This document shows, piece after piece, positions 25,538 through 43,473 of a stretch of DNA of 64,000 nt. The notes beneath the pieces are model-generated. The model was given only the letters and a program-made list of their open reading frames with translations. It had not been told where the DNA came from and did no database searches. The translations under genes and the position numbers were made by a program. How positions within the stretch are numbered: position 1 is the stretch's first letter; each line of letters begins with the position of its first letter. Origin of the DNA: Paratrimastix pyriformis (Eukaryota; Preaxostyla; Paratrimastigidae); the NCBI GenBank assembly GCA_027972325.1, contig JAPMOS010000003.1, positions 993,001 to 1,057,000 on the forward strand. Reading direction: 5' to 3'.

Positions 25538-26906
25538 CACCTCTCCCCGTGGATGGCCGAAGCCCAACGGATCAAACCGGGGCCTCGGGGGAGCCAACTG
25601 CACCCAGCGGCGGTGACGCGGCGGCCCCCCCACCTTCCCCCCAGCCACCCCTCCTCGCCGATGCTACCCCGCCGGCGGCTGGGGATCGTGGCCTCGTCCC
25701 ACCCACAGGCTCACTCCTACTCCCCGACGCCGCGTCGCCAGGTCGGGGGCGCCGGCGGGGCAACTCGGTGGGAGCGCTAACACCCAGGGCGCATCCTCAT
25801 CCTCATCCTCAGCCTCGGCCTCGGCCTCGGTCGGCTTCCATGGGCCCCCGCCAGCTCCCCCGCCCTCTGGTCCCCGCCCGCTATTCCCCGCCTCCTCCCA
25901 CGGCTCCGCGCCCGCTTCCGATCCCCGAGCGCCCGCTTCCGATCCCCGAACGTCCGCTTCCAATCCCCGAGCTGCCCGCCACACCCAAGTTCGACCAACG
26001 ATGAGGTCGCCAACCGCACGAGTCGCGACCTGCCGTCCGCTACCTCGGCCGGCAGCGCTGGTCAGCTGTCACCCCCCTCCCTCCCTCCCTTCCTTCCTCT
26101 CCCCCTCCCCCTCCCCCGCCTCCCTGAGCCACCGACCTGCCGCCACGCACCCGTCGACTCATCTGTTTGGGCCTCGCGTTTCCACTCGCCTCCTCGCAGG
26201 GCGGATCTCAGTGACGCTGCGCGCGGCCTGTTTCATCGGTGGCGCCTTGCTGTCCGACCACTCGGCCTTCAGCACCCCTTCCAGCACCTTCCTCGCCCTC
26301 GCGGCCTCCCACTGTCGAAGGCGCCTGCTTTCAGACGAGCCATTCCCAGTGCCGATGCCCGGTGCCGGTCGCCCAGTCAGGCCGCAGAGAGTCCCCGTCC
26401 CATTGGGGCGGAGCCCAGTCACCCCGCGGCCACTGAGGGCTCGGCGTCCGCTCGCCCGTCCCGACCCACCCCTCGCTGCTCCGGTGGCACCCACCCTCCA
26501 CCCTGGGCCCCGCCGGCCCCGGCCCCGGCCCAGCCCCCCCCGGGCCCAGTATAGCAGCTCAGTGTTAAGGACTGGAAACGCGTGGTGGCGGTTCATTCGC
26601 GGCCCTGTCCCCCCATGGGTGAACGGGCGAGGGCGCAGGGAATGGCGGGGAAGAAAAGGCATCACCTTTCCCTTCGGGGATTGCCGCTTCGCGGGGACAT
26701 TTCGTGTTCTCCCGCGGGGCACAGGGTCGGGTCTGCCTGTTCTCTGGCGAGCCAGTCGTGACGCTGAGCACCCCGGACAACGACGGGCCTCCCGACCACG
26801 GCGAGCTCCACGAAGCTTCAACCGCTGCCGCCCTCGGAAATCCGTTGCATATGTCTCGCTCGCCCACTCGGCCGAGAAAGTCGCGGCGACAGAACATCGG
26901 GCCCAG
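25538..26906. other. Pro-rich open frames and intergenic region, gene structure unresolved
   Basis: The plus strand is open from about 25538 to 26004 as a Pro-rich frame ending KFDQR, with three 21-bp repeats at about 25910-25972 that encode PLPIPER. It could be the spliced tail of the SYS1-like gene. A good acceptor (CTCCTCGCAG) lies at about 26198, but no continuation with known motifs follows. From about 26550 to 26906 no gene is recognised; the minus-strand transporter stops at 26907. Confidence 0.45.
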
Positions 26907-29274
26907 TCAACCCGCCACCTCAACCGGCTCCCCCTCGGGGAGGGCCGTCTTGGCCAGTTGGTCTGGTGGCAATGGCGACGGGGATGACGATGGAGGCTGC
27001 GATGGGTCGGACAGAGGGTCGGCGGGCAAAGGAGCAGCGCGCACGGAATGTCCGATGGCGATGGTCGGCTCCTCGGCGCCGCAGGGCCCCTGGAGCGAAG
27101 CATCACCACGGTCGGATTCGGGGGTTGCCGAGACAGGGACGGCCGGTGGTTCGCCCGCCATCGAGGTCTCAACCTCCGCAGCCGTGGCGGCGAGTCCGGA
27201 CGGCTGATCGGGTGGCTGTTCGGCCGCCAACCCCAGCGGCTCCTCGGGATGGGCGGCCACACTTCTGGCTGTGGGCGGTGGTGGTGGGGTGGAGGTCATT
27301 GCTGGCTCGCCGCCGAGGCCCGAGGCCGAGGCCGGGGACGAGGGTGAGATCGCCAGCCCCAACGGCTCCGCTGAGGCTGCCCCGGCTCTCACCGGCCCAT
27401 CTGCACTCTCCTGCGTGGCCTGCGTGATGGTGCCGGGGCTCGGAGCCCCCGTCTCGGCCAGCTCGAAGGCGGCCTGTGTGCGGCGCCTGTGGTCCTCGGC
27501 CTCGGAGCGGCGGTAGTGCGACCGGATGGGCAGCAGCAGGAGCAGACCCAGGGCCGTCGTCCCGGCCACGATGGCGTTGACGTACGAGACGGGCATGTAG
27601 CTGACAACCTCCAGCAGCACCAAAATCAGCACGTTGATGATCAGGCACAGCTGTCGCCAGAGAACGGGTGGGCGGGGACAGGGGGGGGGGAGGGGAGGGG
27701 GGGGAGGGGGAGGGGGAGGGGGGAGGGGGAGGGGGAGGGGAGGGGAGGGAGGGGGAGGGGGAGGGAGGGAGGGGGGGAGGGGGGGTGAGGCGCAGGCAGG
27801 AAGAAGTGGACTCGAGGGACTGGGGTAGCAGAGCTCGAAGAACAGCGGCGCCCGGCAGGCCACGCAGGTCGTGGCCAGGACCAGGGCCGCGGCCACGGTG
27901 TAGAGGTTGGCCGGCAGCAGGGCCGGCAGGCCCCCGACCGGCATGGAGAACATGAACCACAGGTGGAAGAGCAGCCCGGCCGCGGTGAATCCCACCAGGA
28001 CCCACTTGAAGCGGCGCCGCCAGAGGGTGTCGCACACCCGGGACAGGGCGATCCCGGCCAGGTTGGCGCAGGTGACGGCGATGCAGATCAGCAGGCCGGT
28101 CGTGGCGGGGCCGGCGATGCCCAGCTCGGTGAGCAGCTGGGGCAGCATGCCCGTCCAGGAGTCCTCCATGCCCCCCAGGCCGCCCACCAGGACCAGCGCC
28201 ATGAAGCCCACGTTGCGCATGCTGCGGCCCATCGATCCCACGAACTGGCAGGTCGTCTGGGCCGTCACGGCGTCGGCCGTGTGGCTGGGCGGGGTGGGCG
28301 GGGCCCGGGGGAAGTAGACCACGATGGTCGCCGTGACCAGGCCGATCAGGGCCAGCTCCACGTAGAGCATGCCCGGGATCTGGGCCCCCGTGGGCACCAC
28401 GTAGGGCATCAGGTACTGGACAGGGGGCAGTGCAAAGGGGAGCCATGTGAACGATAACGAGTGGCCTGAATGAATTTGTTCGAGGAGCAACCGCGGCCTC
28501 ACAACCCACACGATGGCATCGCACATCCACCCATGGCCCTCAGCACGGCGGGGGGCGGCAGACCCCGAGGGAGGCCCCGAGCTGGTTCATGCAGGCCGCC
28601 ACGGCCGTGGCTAGGGTGCGCTCCTGGGGTGGGAACCACGTGCTGCTCATCACACTGGGCGTCGCGTAGATCAGCGTCCCCGTCACGCCTGTTTGTCGCC
28701 GTCGGGTGTGGGTTGGAGTTTTGATAAGTCAGGTGGGGGGGGGGGGGGGGGGGGATCCCCGCGGACCGTTGAGGGCCTGCCCAATGGAAAGGAAGATCAT
28801 GGCGGTGGAGGATTGACGCAGGGTGTCCGACCAGCAGGGGATACACCGAATGAAGCACCCCACCACGCAAATGATACAGCCCGCGACAGTAATCACCCGA
28901 AAGTTGTGGACCTTCGAATCCAGCCAATTGGCCGGAATAATGGTGACGATCAAGGCTGAGGAGGGCAGAAACGATGAGTTTCAGGTGGGTACCGTCTACA
29001 TACCCACAGGTCCGAGCGCCAGCAAGAGATTGATGTCAGCGGATGTCAATCCAGGATAGTACTCTTTAGATGCGTCAGGAATAGCGGAATAAGTGAGCCA
29101 GATGAGGGCCTGAAGAAAGGAAGCTATTGAGAAGATGGTAAGGATCCACCATCTTCGTTTGTATGTGCGAATGAGAGGTTCTGGGGGGACTAATGATTCT
29201 TCGCTTTGCGCACTCTGACGACTGGGCGGCGATACAGGGGGACTCGGTGGTGGCTCCTCTCCTCGTAACCTCAT
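26907..29274 (-). CDS. Major facilitator transporter, SLC49 (FLVCR/DIRC2)-like
   Basis: ATG at 29272-29274 (MRLRGEEPPPSPP). Helix 1 reads RRWWILTIFSIASFLQALIW, followed by DASKEYYPGLTSADINLLLA and, across a 5' intron with donor GTATGT, PANWLDSKVHNFRVITVAG. These resemble SLC49 members (FLVCR, DIRC2), which move haem, choline or pyridoxine-type solutes. Further blocks: VMSSTWFPPQERTLATAVAA, MNQLGASLG joined to YLMPYVVPTGAQIPG, NVGFMALVLVGGLGGMEDSW and VNAIVAGTTALGLLLLLPI; about twelve helices in all. A Pro stretch near 27680-27800 (G-rich on plus) separates two halves of the frame. It is either an unspliced loop or an intron whose borders I could not fix. The long C-terminal tail is cytosolic and Pro/Ser/Glu-rich. 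Stop TGA at 26907-26909. Substrate is not predictable. Confidence 0.82.
27676..27786. repeat. (GGGGA/GGGGGA)n purine array
   Basis: An array of G4-6A units inside the SLC49-like gene (sense strand CCCCT-rich). It has strong G-quadruplex potential on the plus strand. Confidence 0.85.
28736..28754. repeat. Poly-G (sense poly-C) tract in an SLC49-like intron
   Basis: About 18 G directly downstream, in sense orientation, of the donor GTCCGC at about 28767. Confidence 0.85.
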
Positions 29275-29378
29275 CTCCCCCAAAATTTGGGGCGAGCAGA
29301 GCGAACGACACCCCGTCAATGTAGGTTGCAGGTAGTTGTTTGAATCGTCTTGGATTTCGGGCAGGGCGCCAGATTGGC
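29275..29378. promoter_or_regulatory. Bidirectional promoter between two transporter genes
   Basis: Only 104 bp separate the divergent ATGs of the SLC49-like and UNC93-like genes, so both promoters must lie here or inside the transcribed ends. AT-richer than either gene body. No TATA-like box is convincing. Confidence 0.5.
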
Positions 29379-31259
29379 ATGACATCTCCAGCAGACACCC
29401 TCGTCGATATCATCCCAGCAGCCCCCACGTCAGCGTGCGAGAGTGTCATCTGTGCCATGTCTCCCCTTTCGTCACCCTCCAACTCTCCTCTTCTTTGTGC
29501 CTCCTCTCCTCCGACCCTCGACACCGAGTATCTGGAGCCTTTTTCTGCAGTCCCAACGGTGTTTGCTGACATCTCGAGTGGGACAAGACAGTACAAGTCC
29601 CCTCCAACTCCAGCTCCCATCAGCGAGGTCAAGCTCGTTTGGAATGTAGTGATCTTGGGGCTCGCGTTTTGTCTTTTATTTTTGTCCTATTCTGCGTGTT
29701 CGGTCTGCACCCGGCTTTTCCACTTTCTCCTCATCATGTTGGTGGTAGAATTTAACGACAGTTTTCTTTCCCCAAACTGGGGGCTATGCCCTCGCTTTGG
29801 TTTCAGCGACCATCGCCTTGACGTGTCCCTTTTCTGTCGTGGTCATGAAGCGGGTCGGCATCCGGGCCACCTTCTTCTTGGCCGCCCTGCTCATCTCGGC
29901 CTACGTGCTGCTGATGCTCTTCTCCGTCCGGAGCGGCCCCGGCCCCACGGGGGACAGCATGCTCTTCACAAGCTCCGTTCTGGCAGGCCTGGCACTGAGC
30001 GTCCTCTGGGCCGGGCAAACCTCGTGGCTCGACCGATGCAGCAGCACCCCGGCCCGCCGCAAAGTCATGTCCTCGATCTTCTACGGCATCTTCTACTGGA
30101 ATGGCATTCTGGGGAGCCTCCTCTCGGGGATCCTCTTTTCTACAGGTCGGTATCTGCCCTCTGGGAACCCCCCACCGCCTACAGCCACTAAGGTGTCTGA
30201 CCTCGTCTCCTCAATCATCTCCTCGTCCTCTCCACCCCACCCACCAGGAGGGGACCAGCAGCTCGTGCTGATGTGTATGTTCGGGTTGGCCTTGGTCAGT
30301 GCCGTCCTGATGCTCTTCCTCAGGTCCGGATTTCACATTCCGCTCCCTCTGGGTGATTTGACCATCGCCCCTCCTTCCGGCCTGCAGGCAAGTGAAAAGC
30401 AGCCGTAAGTTCGCCCTGGCGGACGTGATGGCCGAGGAGCAGCCTGGGCGGGCCCCCACCTTCTCGGTGAAGGAAGTCTTCCAGAACCTTTGGATGAACT
30501 GCAGGCGGCCGCAGTCGTGGGGTCTGGATCCTCTTGTATCGCCATCGCTCAGTGCCAATCATCTTCCACGCCTCTGCTGCAGCCCTGGTCGGGGTCTTCA
30601 TCTACTATGGTGCCGTGGGAAGCAGCCTGCAGGGCAAGTTCCCCACCCTGATCCCGGACCCGATCCTGATCTCGTACGTCTTTGCGGGGAACGGGCTCGC
30701 CTCGGTCATCGGGGCTGCCATCTTCGGGCGCCTCTCCCGTGCGGCCGGGGTCCGCCTCGCGGTGGGCTCCTCCTCGGTGGTGCTCGGGTGCGCCTGCGCG
30801 ACCTACTTCACGGGGAGCCCGGCCTGGTTCGCGGTGACCCTGGTCCTCTTCGGGCTCTCCTCGGCCGGGTGGGACGTGATGATCTTCTGGCTGACGGTGG
30901 GCCTGGCCCAGACCGAGACCCGCTACCTGTACATGTTCTGCCGGCTCTTCCTCAACACGGCCTTCGTGGCCATGTCGGCCGGCACCCGGCTGCTCTCCTT
31001 CCCCGTCTACATGGTGGCCCTGCCCCAGCTGCTCGTCCTGGCGGCGCTGTCCCTCTGGTGGGTCGACAAGCGCTGGCTCCCCTTCGCCGAGCCGCCAGCA
31101 CCGGCTGCGATTGCGGCTGCTGCTGCGGATCCCCCTGGCGCGGCGGCCGTGCCCCCACAGCAGCCGTCGGGGGTGGGCAAGTGCGACCGCGCGGCTCAGT
31201 CCCCGGGGCAACCACCCGTGGGGTCGGGCAAGCAGAAGCTGGCAGAGGCCGCCGTGTAA
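29379..31259 (+). CDS. UNC93-like major facilitator superfamily protein
   Basis: ATG at 29379 (MTSPADTLVDIIPAAPTS) gives a long hydrophilic N-terminus, then KLVWNVVILGLAFCLLFLSY. A splice from TGTTCG (donor GTCTGC) to the acceptor TGGTAG at about 29748 yields NLTTVFFPQTGGYALALVSA, which matches the NLQTS...G-GY...SLA signature of UNC93. Next come VMKRVGIRATFFLAALLISA, LSVLWAGQTSWLDRCSSTPA and RKVMSSIFYGIFYWNGILGS, all in UNC93 order. The second half starts ALVGVFIYYGAVGSSLQGKF after a GTCTGG donor. About eleven helices are present. The tail is Pro/Ala-rich and ends at TAA 31257-31259. UNC93 proteins act as trafficking chaperones or channel regulators more than as proven transporters. Introns use GTCTGC, GTCGGT, GTCCGG and GTCTGG. 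Confidence 0.82.
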
Positions 31260-31360
31260 AGAGTCTTGTTTCGTGTGATCACCTCCAGGAAACATGCTTG
31301 CTTTCAACAAGCACATCACGGAGGTGGCGGGAGAGGCCGGCCGAGGCCGGACAGAGAATG

Positions 31361-31366
31361 AATAAA
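31361..31366 (+). terminator. Candidate polyadenylation signal AATAAA
   Basis: It lies about 100 bp after the UNC93-like stop in an otherwise GC-rich 255-bp gap, in the right place for that gene's 3' end. Whether this organism uses AATAAA is not known. Confidence 0.4.
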
Positions 31367-31514
31367 AAGAGGGGGAAAAGAGGGTGCAGGGAGGGGAGGT
31401 GGGTGTGTGGGGGCCACGGAGCGGTGGCGGCAGCTCGCTCCACGCGAGGCGCCGGGCTCGAGCCCCGACCCAACCCCCCAGAGAGGTAGCCAGGTCAAGG
31501 AGAGAGCGGGGCCC

Positions 31515-37076
<5,562 letters not shown>

Positions 37077-37093
<17 letters not shown>

Positions 37094-40000
37094 GTGGCTT
37101 TGAACGTTTGAATAAGCGGACGAGCCTCAGCAACCAAGAGGTGCAGGATACCTGCAGGGTTAAGTGCGGGAAATCCCCGCCGTAGTGCGTCTCCATGCGC
37201 ACCCCGGGGCACTCCGCCGCCAGCCGCTTGGCCCATGGGGGCATGAGATCCCCCCGAATACGCCTTTCTTCCCACGTCTTGAGGGTCACAACAGTGTTCG
37301 GTTAATAAACAAACACAGAAGAATTATAGAACGCGCGCGCGCATTACAAGAGTCCCACAGGAGGATACAGTCTCGAAAGATCTGCCATCTCGGGAACCTC
37401 CCCGGTCAGCCCGGTGACCAACCAAAAGTGGACCCGCTCCCAGGGCGGCATCCCAGAGACGTCTGACGGCTGTTCTGTTGAAGGCCCCTCCGTCGGCGCG
37501 TGGGCAGGCCGTTCCGGGGCCCCTTCGAGCTCGGCCACCACCTCCTCCTCCCGTGGCTCCTCGGCGAGGACGCCCTCCTCCCCCGCCAGCCCGTCGAGCC
37601 CCGCTTGGTCCGGCTCGGGTGGCGCGGGACGGGGCACGATGGGGACGGCAGGTGAGGCCCCCTTTCGCTTGGCGCGGCGGGCGTACCGTTGGACGCGCTC
37701 CTCGATGCGGGCCGCCTCGGCCTCGGCCTCCTTCCGCTCGCGGGCGGCCCGCTTGGCCAGGGCCACATCGACCGCCTGCCGGAAGGCCGGGCGCACCTTC
37801 CCGCAGACGGGGGTGTACTCACCCCGGGTCGGCGGCTCCGAGCCGTCGTGGACTCCCATAGCGGCGGCGATCAAGCAGGCGGGCAGGGTGGGCGAGTCAG
37901 CAACAAAGGCGGCTGCGTCGTCGAGCGGGCTGGCCCCCATCCACTCGGGGGCCTGAGCTGATGGGCAGGTGGCAACGTACTGGTCCAAGTCGGACCCGGG
38001 GGCCACCAGAGGGCTCCACTTGAACCCGGTCAGGGCCGGGATGGCGAGCGAGATCTCCTTGATGGAGCCTGCCCGGGGGGTGAGTCGACGAGGAAGAAAG
38101 CGGGCGGGCGGCGGGCAGACGCATGGTCGACTCTTCGGTGTACACCCGGAAACGGGTGCGGTTATTCACCCTGCAGTACCCGGCCCCCAAAGACCCCATC
38201 CACGCCACGCCATGAACGGGGGGGCAACGGGCGAAGGGGAGCAGACCGTGTGGTGAAGATCTCGGGCAGGTAGAGGCGGGGGTCCTTGGGGTCCTTGCGG
38301 GCCGGCCGCGGGTCCGCCTGAGGGCCCGACGTGGGCTCGAAGAAGAAGGACGCCTCCGGCTTGTCCACCCGGAAGCACAGCCCCACCCCGGCCAGCAGCG
38401 GCATGTGCAGCGAGGTCGGGGCCGCTTGGAAGAGGGTCTCCGCCTGAGGGGCAGGAGCGGGAAATCTCCGATCACTCGGTCCGTGGGAGGATGGCGTGCC
38501 GGACCGAGAAGCGCCGGGCGAGGGGGCCCACCAAGAGGGCTAGCAGCGCGTCGTGGGTCAGGACTGCCGTCCACAGGTTCTGCGGGCGTGCCTGGGCTCC
38601 GGCGGCGAGCCGACACACATCGCCCACCCTACCGGCCGAAGCGCAAACACAGTCAGCGGCACTCCAAGTCGTGCTTCACCGGCCAGGCTTCCTTCCCCCC
38701 GGGAGCGGACCGGATGGCATCGGCGAGGGGCGTCTCATCGGGGCAGGCCACCCCGCCGTAGAGCAGGGCCACGGGGCGCAGGGCGGCCTCCTCGCGGCGC
38801 CACTCTGATTCCTCGCGCTCCTCCCGCTCGTCGGCCTGGTCGTCGGGCACCCAGGCCTCGTCCTCCCGGGCCTGCTCCTCCTCCCGCTGCCGCACACCCC
38901 CGCGAGGAAACAGCAGTGAGTTGAAGGGCCCGAGGAGAGGGGCGGACCCGTTTCTTTGCGTCGGCCACGGATGCGGCCGTCTGCTGCTGCTGCTGCTGGG
39001 CGGCCGCCTCGGCAGCAGCGGCTGCGGCCTCCTCCTGTCGTGCCTTGCGCTGGGCCTCCTGCAGGCGGGCGATGAGCTTGCGCATGCGGGCCTGCTGCTG
39101 GGCCTGGGTCTCGCGCTTGGCAGGGGCCTCGGGGACACCCCGCAGCCGCATCTGGACCCGCTCGAAGAGGGACCGGGTCTGGGCGTCGAGGGGGTTCTCG
39201 CCTCCGGCCAGCTCGTCCTCGGTGGCGCCCATCATGCGGGCCGTCCGGGTCAGGGCCCGCCGCCTCTGGCGCATCTCGAGGGCCCACCGCCGGGCGCGGA
39301 GGTGCTGCGAGCGGCCCAGCCGGAGGAGCCCCTCGGCAAGCAGCTGCCCGGCCACCGTCGACCGGCCCGCCAGGTGAGCCCGCGACCGGCTCAGGGGCCG
39401 CCCAAGCTCAACTGCAGCCGGAAAGAGAGAAAGCCACTCAGAGGCGCCATGGAGAGCGGGGGGGACTGCTGGAGGGAGGCCGGACTGCCACAGAATGGGG
39501 ACCGGAGGGGAGGGGCGGGAGGGACGGACACCAGGGCGCCTGGAGGATGCCCACCGTGGCGCCGCACGTCTCGGCCAGGCGCCGCTCGGCCTCCAGACAG
39601 GCGAAGGCCCCGTTGTGGTAGACGTGGTTGTGCCCTGGCAGCGGAGGGATGGTGGTGGTGGTCAGATGCCCGGGGAGCCCGTGCCGCCACAGACGGGGGT
39701 ACTCCATGGCCAGGTGGGCCAGCACCGAGGGGTGTCCCAGCCAGGGCGGTGTCTGGCCCTTGTAGAGCGGTTCGAGCAGCATCTGCAACCGGCCCGAGGG
39801 GAGAGCGAGGAGGAGGAGTAGGAGGAGGAGTAGGAGTAGGAGGAGGAGGAGGAGAGAGAGAGGGGGGGATTGAGATATCTGTGGATCTGGGGAAATCCGT
39901 CAGATGTGTGAACAGCGACGGTGGGGTGGCCCTGCCGCCGGCCACCCCGTCTTCCTTTTCCTCGGACTGACGCGCAAACAGATGAGCGAGTGGATCGTGA

Positions 40001-40136
40001 ATCGCGATCCTGGATCAACTTCCTGTGGGCGGATGAGGCTGCCTCCCTCCGTACTGTTGGGCGGGGGCGTGAGTGGGGCGTGAAAGTGGGGGGGCGCGTA
40101 ACAGAGCGATGGTACCAAGCAGTAAGGTAAGGTCAT
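37077..40136 (-). CDS. Unrecognised helical/charged protein, possibly the 3' half of the EF-hand gene
   Basis: Joined segments are long and conserved-looking but match no family I know. In order: a possible start ATG at 40134-40136 (MTLPYCLVPSLCYAP); DPGSRFTIHSLICLR (about 39980); MLLEPLYKGQTPPWLGHPSV (about 39775); NGAFACLEAERRLAETCGAT; a basic helical block (RARRWALEMRQRRRALTRTA, about 39290); an Ala/Gln coiled coil; an acidic block (EEREESEWRREEAALRPVAL); and FFFEPTSGPQADPRP. The frame reads to a stop at 37344-37346. An alternative last intron (GTTCCC at about 37400 to CTCAAG at about 37278) would replace that end with TWEERRIRGDLMPPWAKRLA and run to 37077, touching the MCM2 start. The gap to the upstream stop is only 19 bp, and a splice GTTTTC (about 40175) to CCACAG (about 40048) keeps frame. 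This and the next feature may therefore be one gene. Confidence 0.5.
39806..39862. repeat. (AGG)n/(GGAGTA)n tract in an intron
   Basis: A GGA/GTA trinucleotide array just upstream (minus sense) of the acceptor GGTTGCAG at about 39783. Confidence 0.8.
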
Positions 40137-40155
40137 TTTTCTTTCAGTTCTCAAC

Positions 40156-43100
40156 TTATGGGGTTTTTTTCCCCATAAAGAAAACCGTTGCCGATCCAAC
40201 AAAGAATGTCGGGCCCAAGGACTCATCCCAGCGACAGTGTGCCGGGGTGAATGTGTCACTCAGTTTCCCATTTCTAGCGTTCCCGCGTTGGTAGCTTTCT
40301 AGCATCCAGCGAGTCGGGGGCCCACGAGACAGTGCCCGCAGACCCCTTCCCCGCAGTAACGCATACGTGGATGTCGCGTAGTTTTACAAAGAAGGCAGAC
40401 TGCGGGGGCCCCTATCAATGGCGCCACTCACAGGCAAAATTATGGGACGAAAGAAAAAATCACCCAACAAACCTTGGCCACAAAGGGACCAAAGGCGGAC
40501 ACTTCATCCTGGCCGACGGTACCATCGCGGTCAAAGTCGAGAAGCTGAAGAACCCGGCGGGCATTCCCGCAGAGCAATTCCTCCGGCATCGGTGCATCTA
40601 ATGTATGACGAAATGATCACCGTTCCGTTCCGTTCCGCCATCCAGACCGCCTGGTTTCCGAGGCTCCGGTCGTGTCGGGGCCTCATCGGCCGGGTTGGCC
40701 AGCTTTGCCAGATCCACCGACCCGAAGATGGCCGTCCTGGCCATGCCGAAGTAGTGGCTGGCCTGGGCGGCCTGCACGGCCCCGCCTGCCCAACCCGCGA
40801 TGCCATGGGACCCCCGGTGAGCAGGTTCACAGACCCGCCATCTGGGCCCTCGATACTACGGAACCCAGGCGCCAAATGCCCGAGCGGCGCCAAATGCCCG
40901 AACGGCACACGGCGGCCATTCGCGGCTCTTCCACTGGGGGGGCAGCCACGGGACGGACCCACCCGGTTGGCCATCTCCCCGAGCAGCTCACCGGCCGTCT
41001 TGCCGGCCCCGGCGCCCTCCCGGGGCGGGATGGCCGTGTCGGGGGGCACCGTGAGGGGCACCTCGTGGACCAGCAGCCCCCAGGGCTCCGTCCGGACGGG
41101 CACACGCATGGGCCAATGGCGCCCAGGATAAGCAGGGGGCCCGCCCGCGGAGGGGGCAGGGGGACCGGGGGGAGATGATGATGCCGCGCCGGGGGGACCC
41201 GCAGCCGGTGCTGGAGCCGAGGTGGCACCCGCGGTGCCGCTCGCTCCGGGGTTGGAATCCGATGATGGTGCGGGGGCCGGTGATGGTGATGGTGGTGGCG
41301 CCCCGGCGGGCCGAGCGGCAGGTGGGCCGCCTTCTTCAGACAGCCGCAGGGCGCGTAGGTCGTGAGGCCCGCCCTTGAGCACTTCCACCACCTCCAGGCA
41401 GCCCGGGGGCGGGGCTGCCCTGCCCGGGGCGATCACCACCACCCGCTCCCCGAAGAACCACCGAACCAGGGGCGCCGCCAGGAGGCGCTCGCGCAGGGTG
41501 GGCGGCGGGGCGGCCGGCACCAGGGCGGGCCGGACGGGGCGGGGAGGGATAAGGGCGGGCGGCGGGGCCGGGGCAGCCTCCAGAACCACCAGCGTCCGGG
41601 TGTGGAACCAGCGCCGCGTGTCGGGCACGAGGCCCTGCAGCCGCAAGCCACCGCCAACAGGCACCCATGAAGACCGATGCGGGAGAGGATGGGCCCGGGG
41701 CGGACCGTCTCCTCGTCCACCAGGACGGGCGCCCCGGGGCGGGCGTAGTACGTGGGCGGGGCGCGGGGCATCTCGAGCAGGAAGTGCTGCAGGGCCCGGG
41801 TGACGGCCTCCAGCGGCTCGTCGATGACCACTGCGCCGCCGCCCCAAATGACCATCAGGATTGCCAGCCAAGGGCGCGAAGTCTCGATCCGGGCCGTGGC
41901 GCAGACCCAGGTCGTCGTCGTCGGCCAGGACGGGCTGGGCCACCGCGCACAGGAAGACCAGCGACAGGGCCAGGGGCCCCTTGGGGTCCTGGTCAGCCGG
42001 CCAGCCCGCCACACAAAACACAAACGCGGCAGGGAGCCGGCCGGGGGTACGGGGGGCGGATGAAGAGATGCGATTCGGCCGCGGGACGGAGGCACAGACC
42101 ACGGCCTGGTCACCGGCCTTCCCGGGGCCACCTGGCGCGCCCCGGGCCGGGCTGGCCGATCGCGGGGCCGGACTGGGGGCGGCAGAAGACCGGGCAGAGG
42201 ACGGCCGTACCTCGGACCCGGAGGGCGCCTCGGCGGGTGGGGAGGCCGATGGCGATGGGGGAACAGAGGCCGGGGGAGGGGGAGGCGGGGGCGGGAGGGG
42301 CTCCTCCATGGCCAGGGCCCGATAGAGGGCCCCCTGGGGGTGCCACTGGTTGCCCCCATTCCAGGTGGCCAGCTGGTGGTGGGCGTGGTAATGGTCCTGC
42401 GTCGTCACACCCACACGGCAGCGCCATGGAACCCGTGAGCAGCGAGCGGTGTGTGCGGCACGATCGGCTTGGGGGCGGCCGGGGCGGACCTCGTAGCGCA
42501 GGGCCCACTCGTCAGCCCCGGCTCCGTCGGCCGCGGCTGCGCGCTGCTGGGATCGGGTCGCGGGTGACGGCAGAGGACGCATCCCAGGGAAGCGGACGTT
42601 CGTGGCGAGCCATTCCGTGCCGGAGGGCGTCCTGGACAGGAAGGGGAATGCCGGAGGTTGGGGCGGCAGGGGGGCCGACAGACCATCCCATGATGAAGGG
42701 CACCATCCGCGGGTGGATGTGCAGCTCCTGGGCCCCGAAGGTCACCACGTCGAAGCCGCAATGGCCCACGATCTGCAAGTAGAGTTCAGGCGACCAGCTC
42801 GCAGGGGTCGGGGTCGGGGTCGGGGTCGGGGCCGGGGCAGCTTTGCTCGAAGGGGCGGCCCCGGCACGCGGGGGAAGGTCAGGGGCTGCAGGCGGACTAT
42901 GAGAGGCAAGAGAGAAAACGTGGAAAGTGCGGCGAAGGAGCGCAGACCGCCACTGCACCAACGAACCGTACGGGAGAAGGTTCCCGCCATGGATCAGTAT
43001 AGCCGGGGGGACAGTCGCCGGATCGAGTGTCCCCAATGCAGCATTTTCCCGGAATTGTCCCGCAATCGGAAGAAGCAAAGTGTTATGGCAAGTCGCAATG

Positions 43101-43431
43101 AGGCATCGCAAAGCAAGAGTAGTATTTGCCTCCTCAGGGGCGAGAGAGACTCCACGGGGACGGGGGGGAGGGAGGCGTGGTTTTGAAAAGTAGCTGATCG
43201 CATAATTCCGTAGGTTTTTAGGGTCATCCTTGAATGCTGAAGAGAGGAAGTGGAGAAGAAGCTCCTAGAGAAAGCGATGAATCAACAATCGAGCGGATAG
43301 GAACCTTGAGCTCGGGATGCTCGCGGTGATATTTCTACAACAATGTGGTTCAAGGGGGAAAAATATCGACAAATAGAAACCTTTCTAAGCTCACTCTCCT
43401 CACTTTTTTCAGAAGATTCCGGCTTGCTCAT
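40156..43431 (-). CDS. Unrecognised multi-exon protein with one EF-hand
   Basis: ATG at 43429-43431 (MSKPESSEKSEESELRK) splices to KYHREHPELKVPIRSIVDSS, then ELLLHFLSSAFKDDPKNLRN and EEANTTLALRCLIATCHNTL. Later segments are SPELYLQIVGHCGFDVVTFG, QDHYHAHHQLATWNGGNQWH, PLALSLVFLCAVAQPVLADD (possible membrane helix), TRRWFHTRTLVVLEAAP and WAGGAVQAAQASHYFGMART. Near the end is a clear EF-hand loop, DFDRDGTVGQDE (about 40530), whose exit helix is restored by splicing (SAFFVKLRDIHVCV). The last exon ends FFVGSATVFFMGKKTP with stop TAA 40156-40158, unless it splices on into the downstream segments. One EF-hand alone suggests Ca2+ sensing, but the rest is not assigned. Long Pro-rich stretches are probably linkers or unspliced introns. 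Start codons here and in the cathepsin gene are 42 bp apart. Confidence 0.6.
42808..42836. repeat. (GGGTCG)n hexamer array
   Basis: Five copies near a 5' segment of the EF-hand gene. It reads as PTPTPT in one frame and may be a coding Pro-Thr linker or intron. Confidence 0.75.
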
Positions 43432-43473
43432 AGCATTTCGGACCCAAAGTTATAGCCTCTCTTTTTTTATTTG

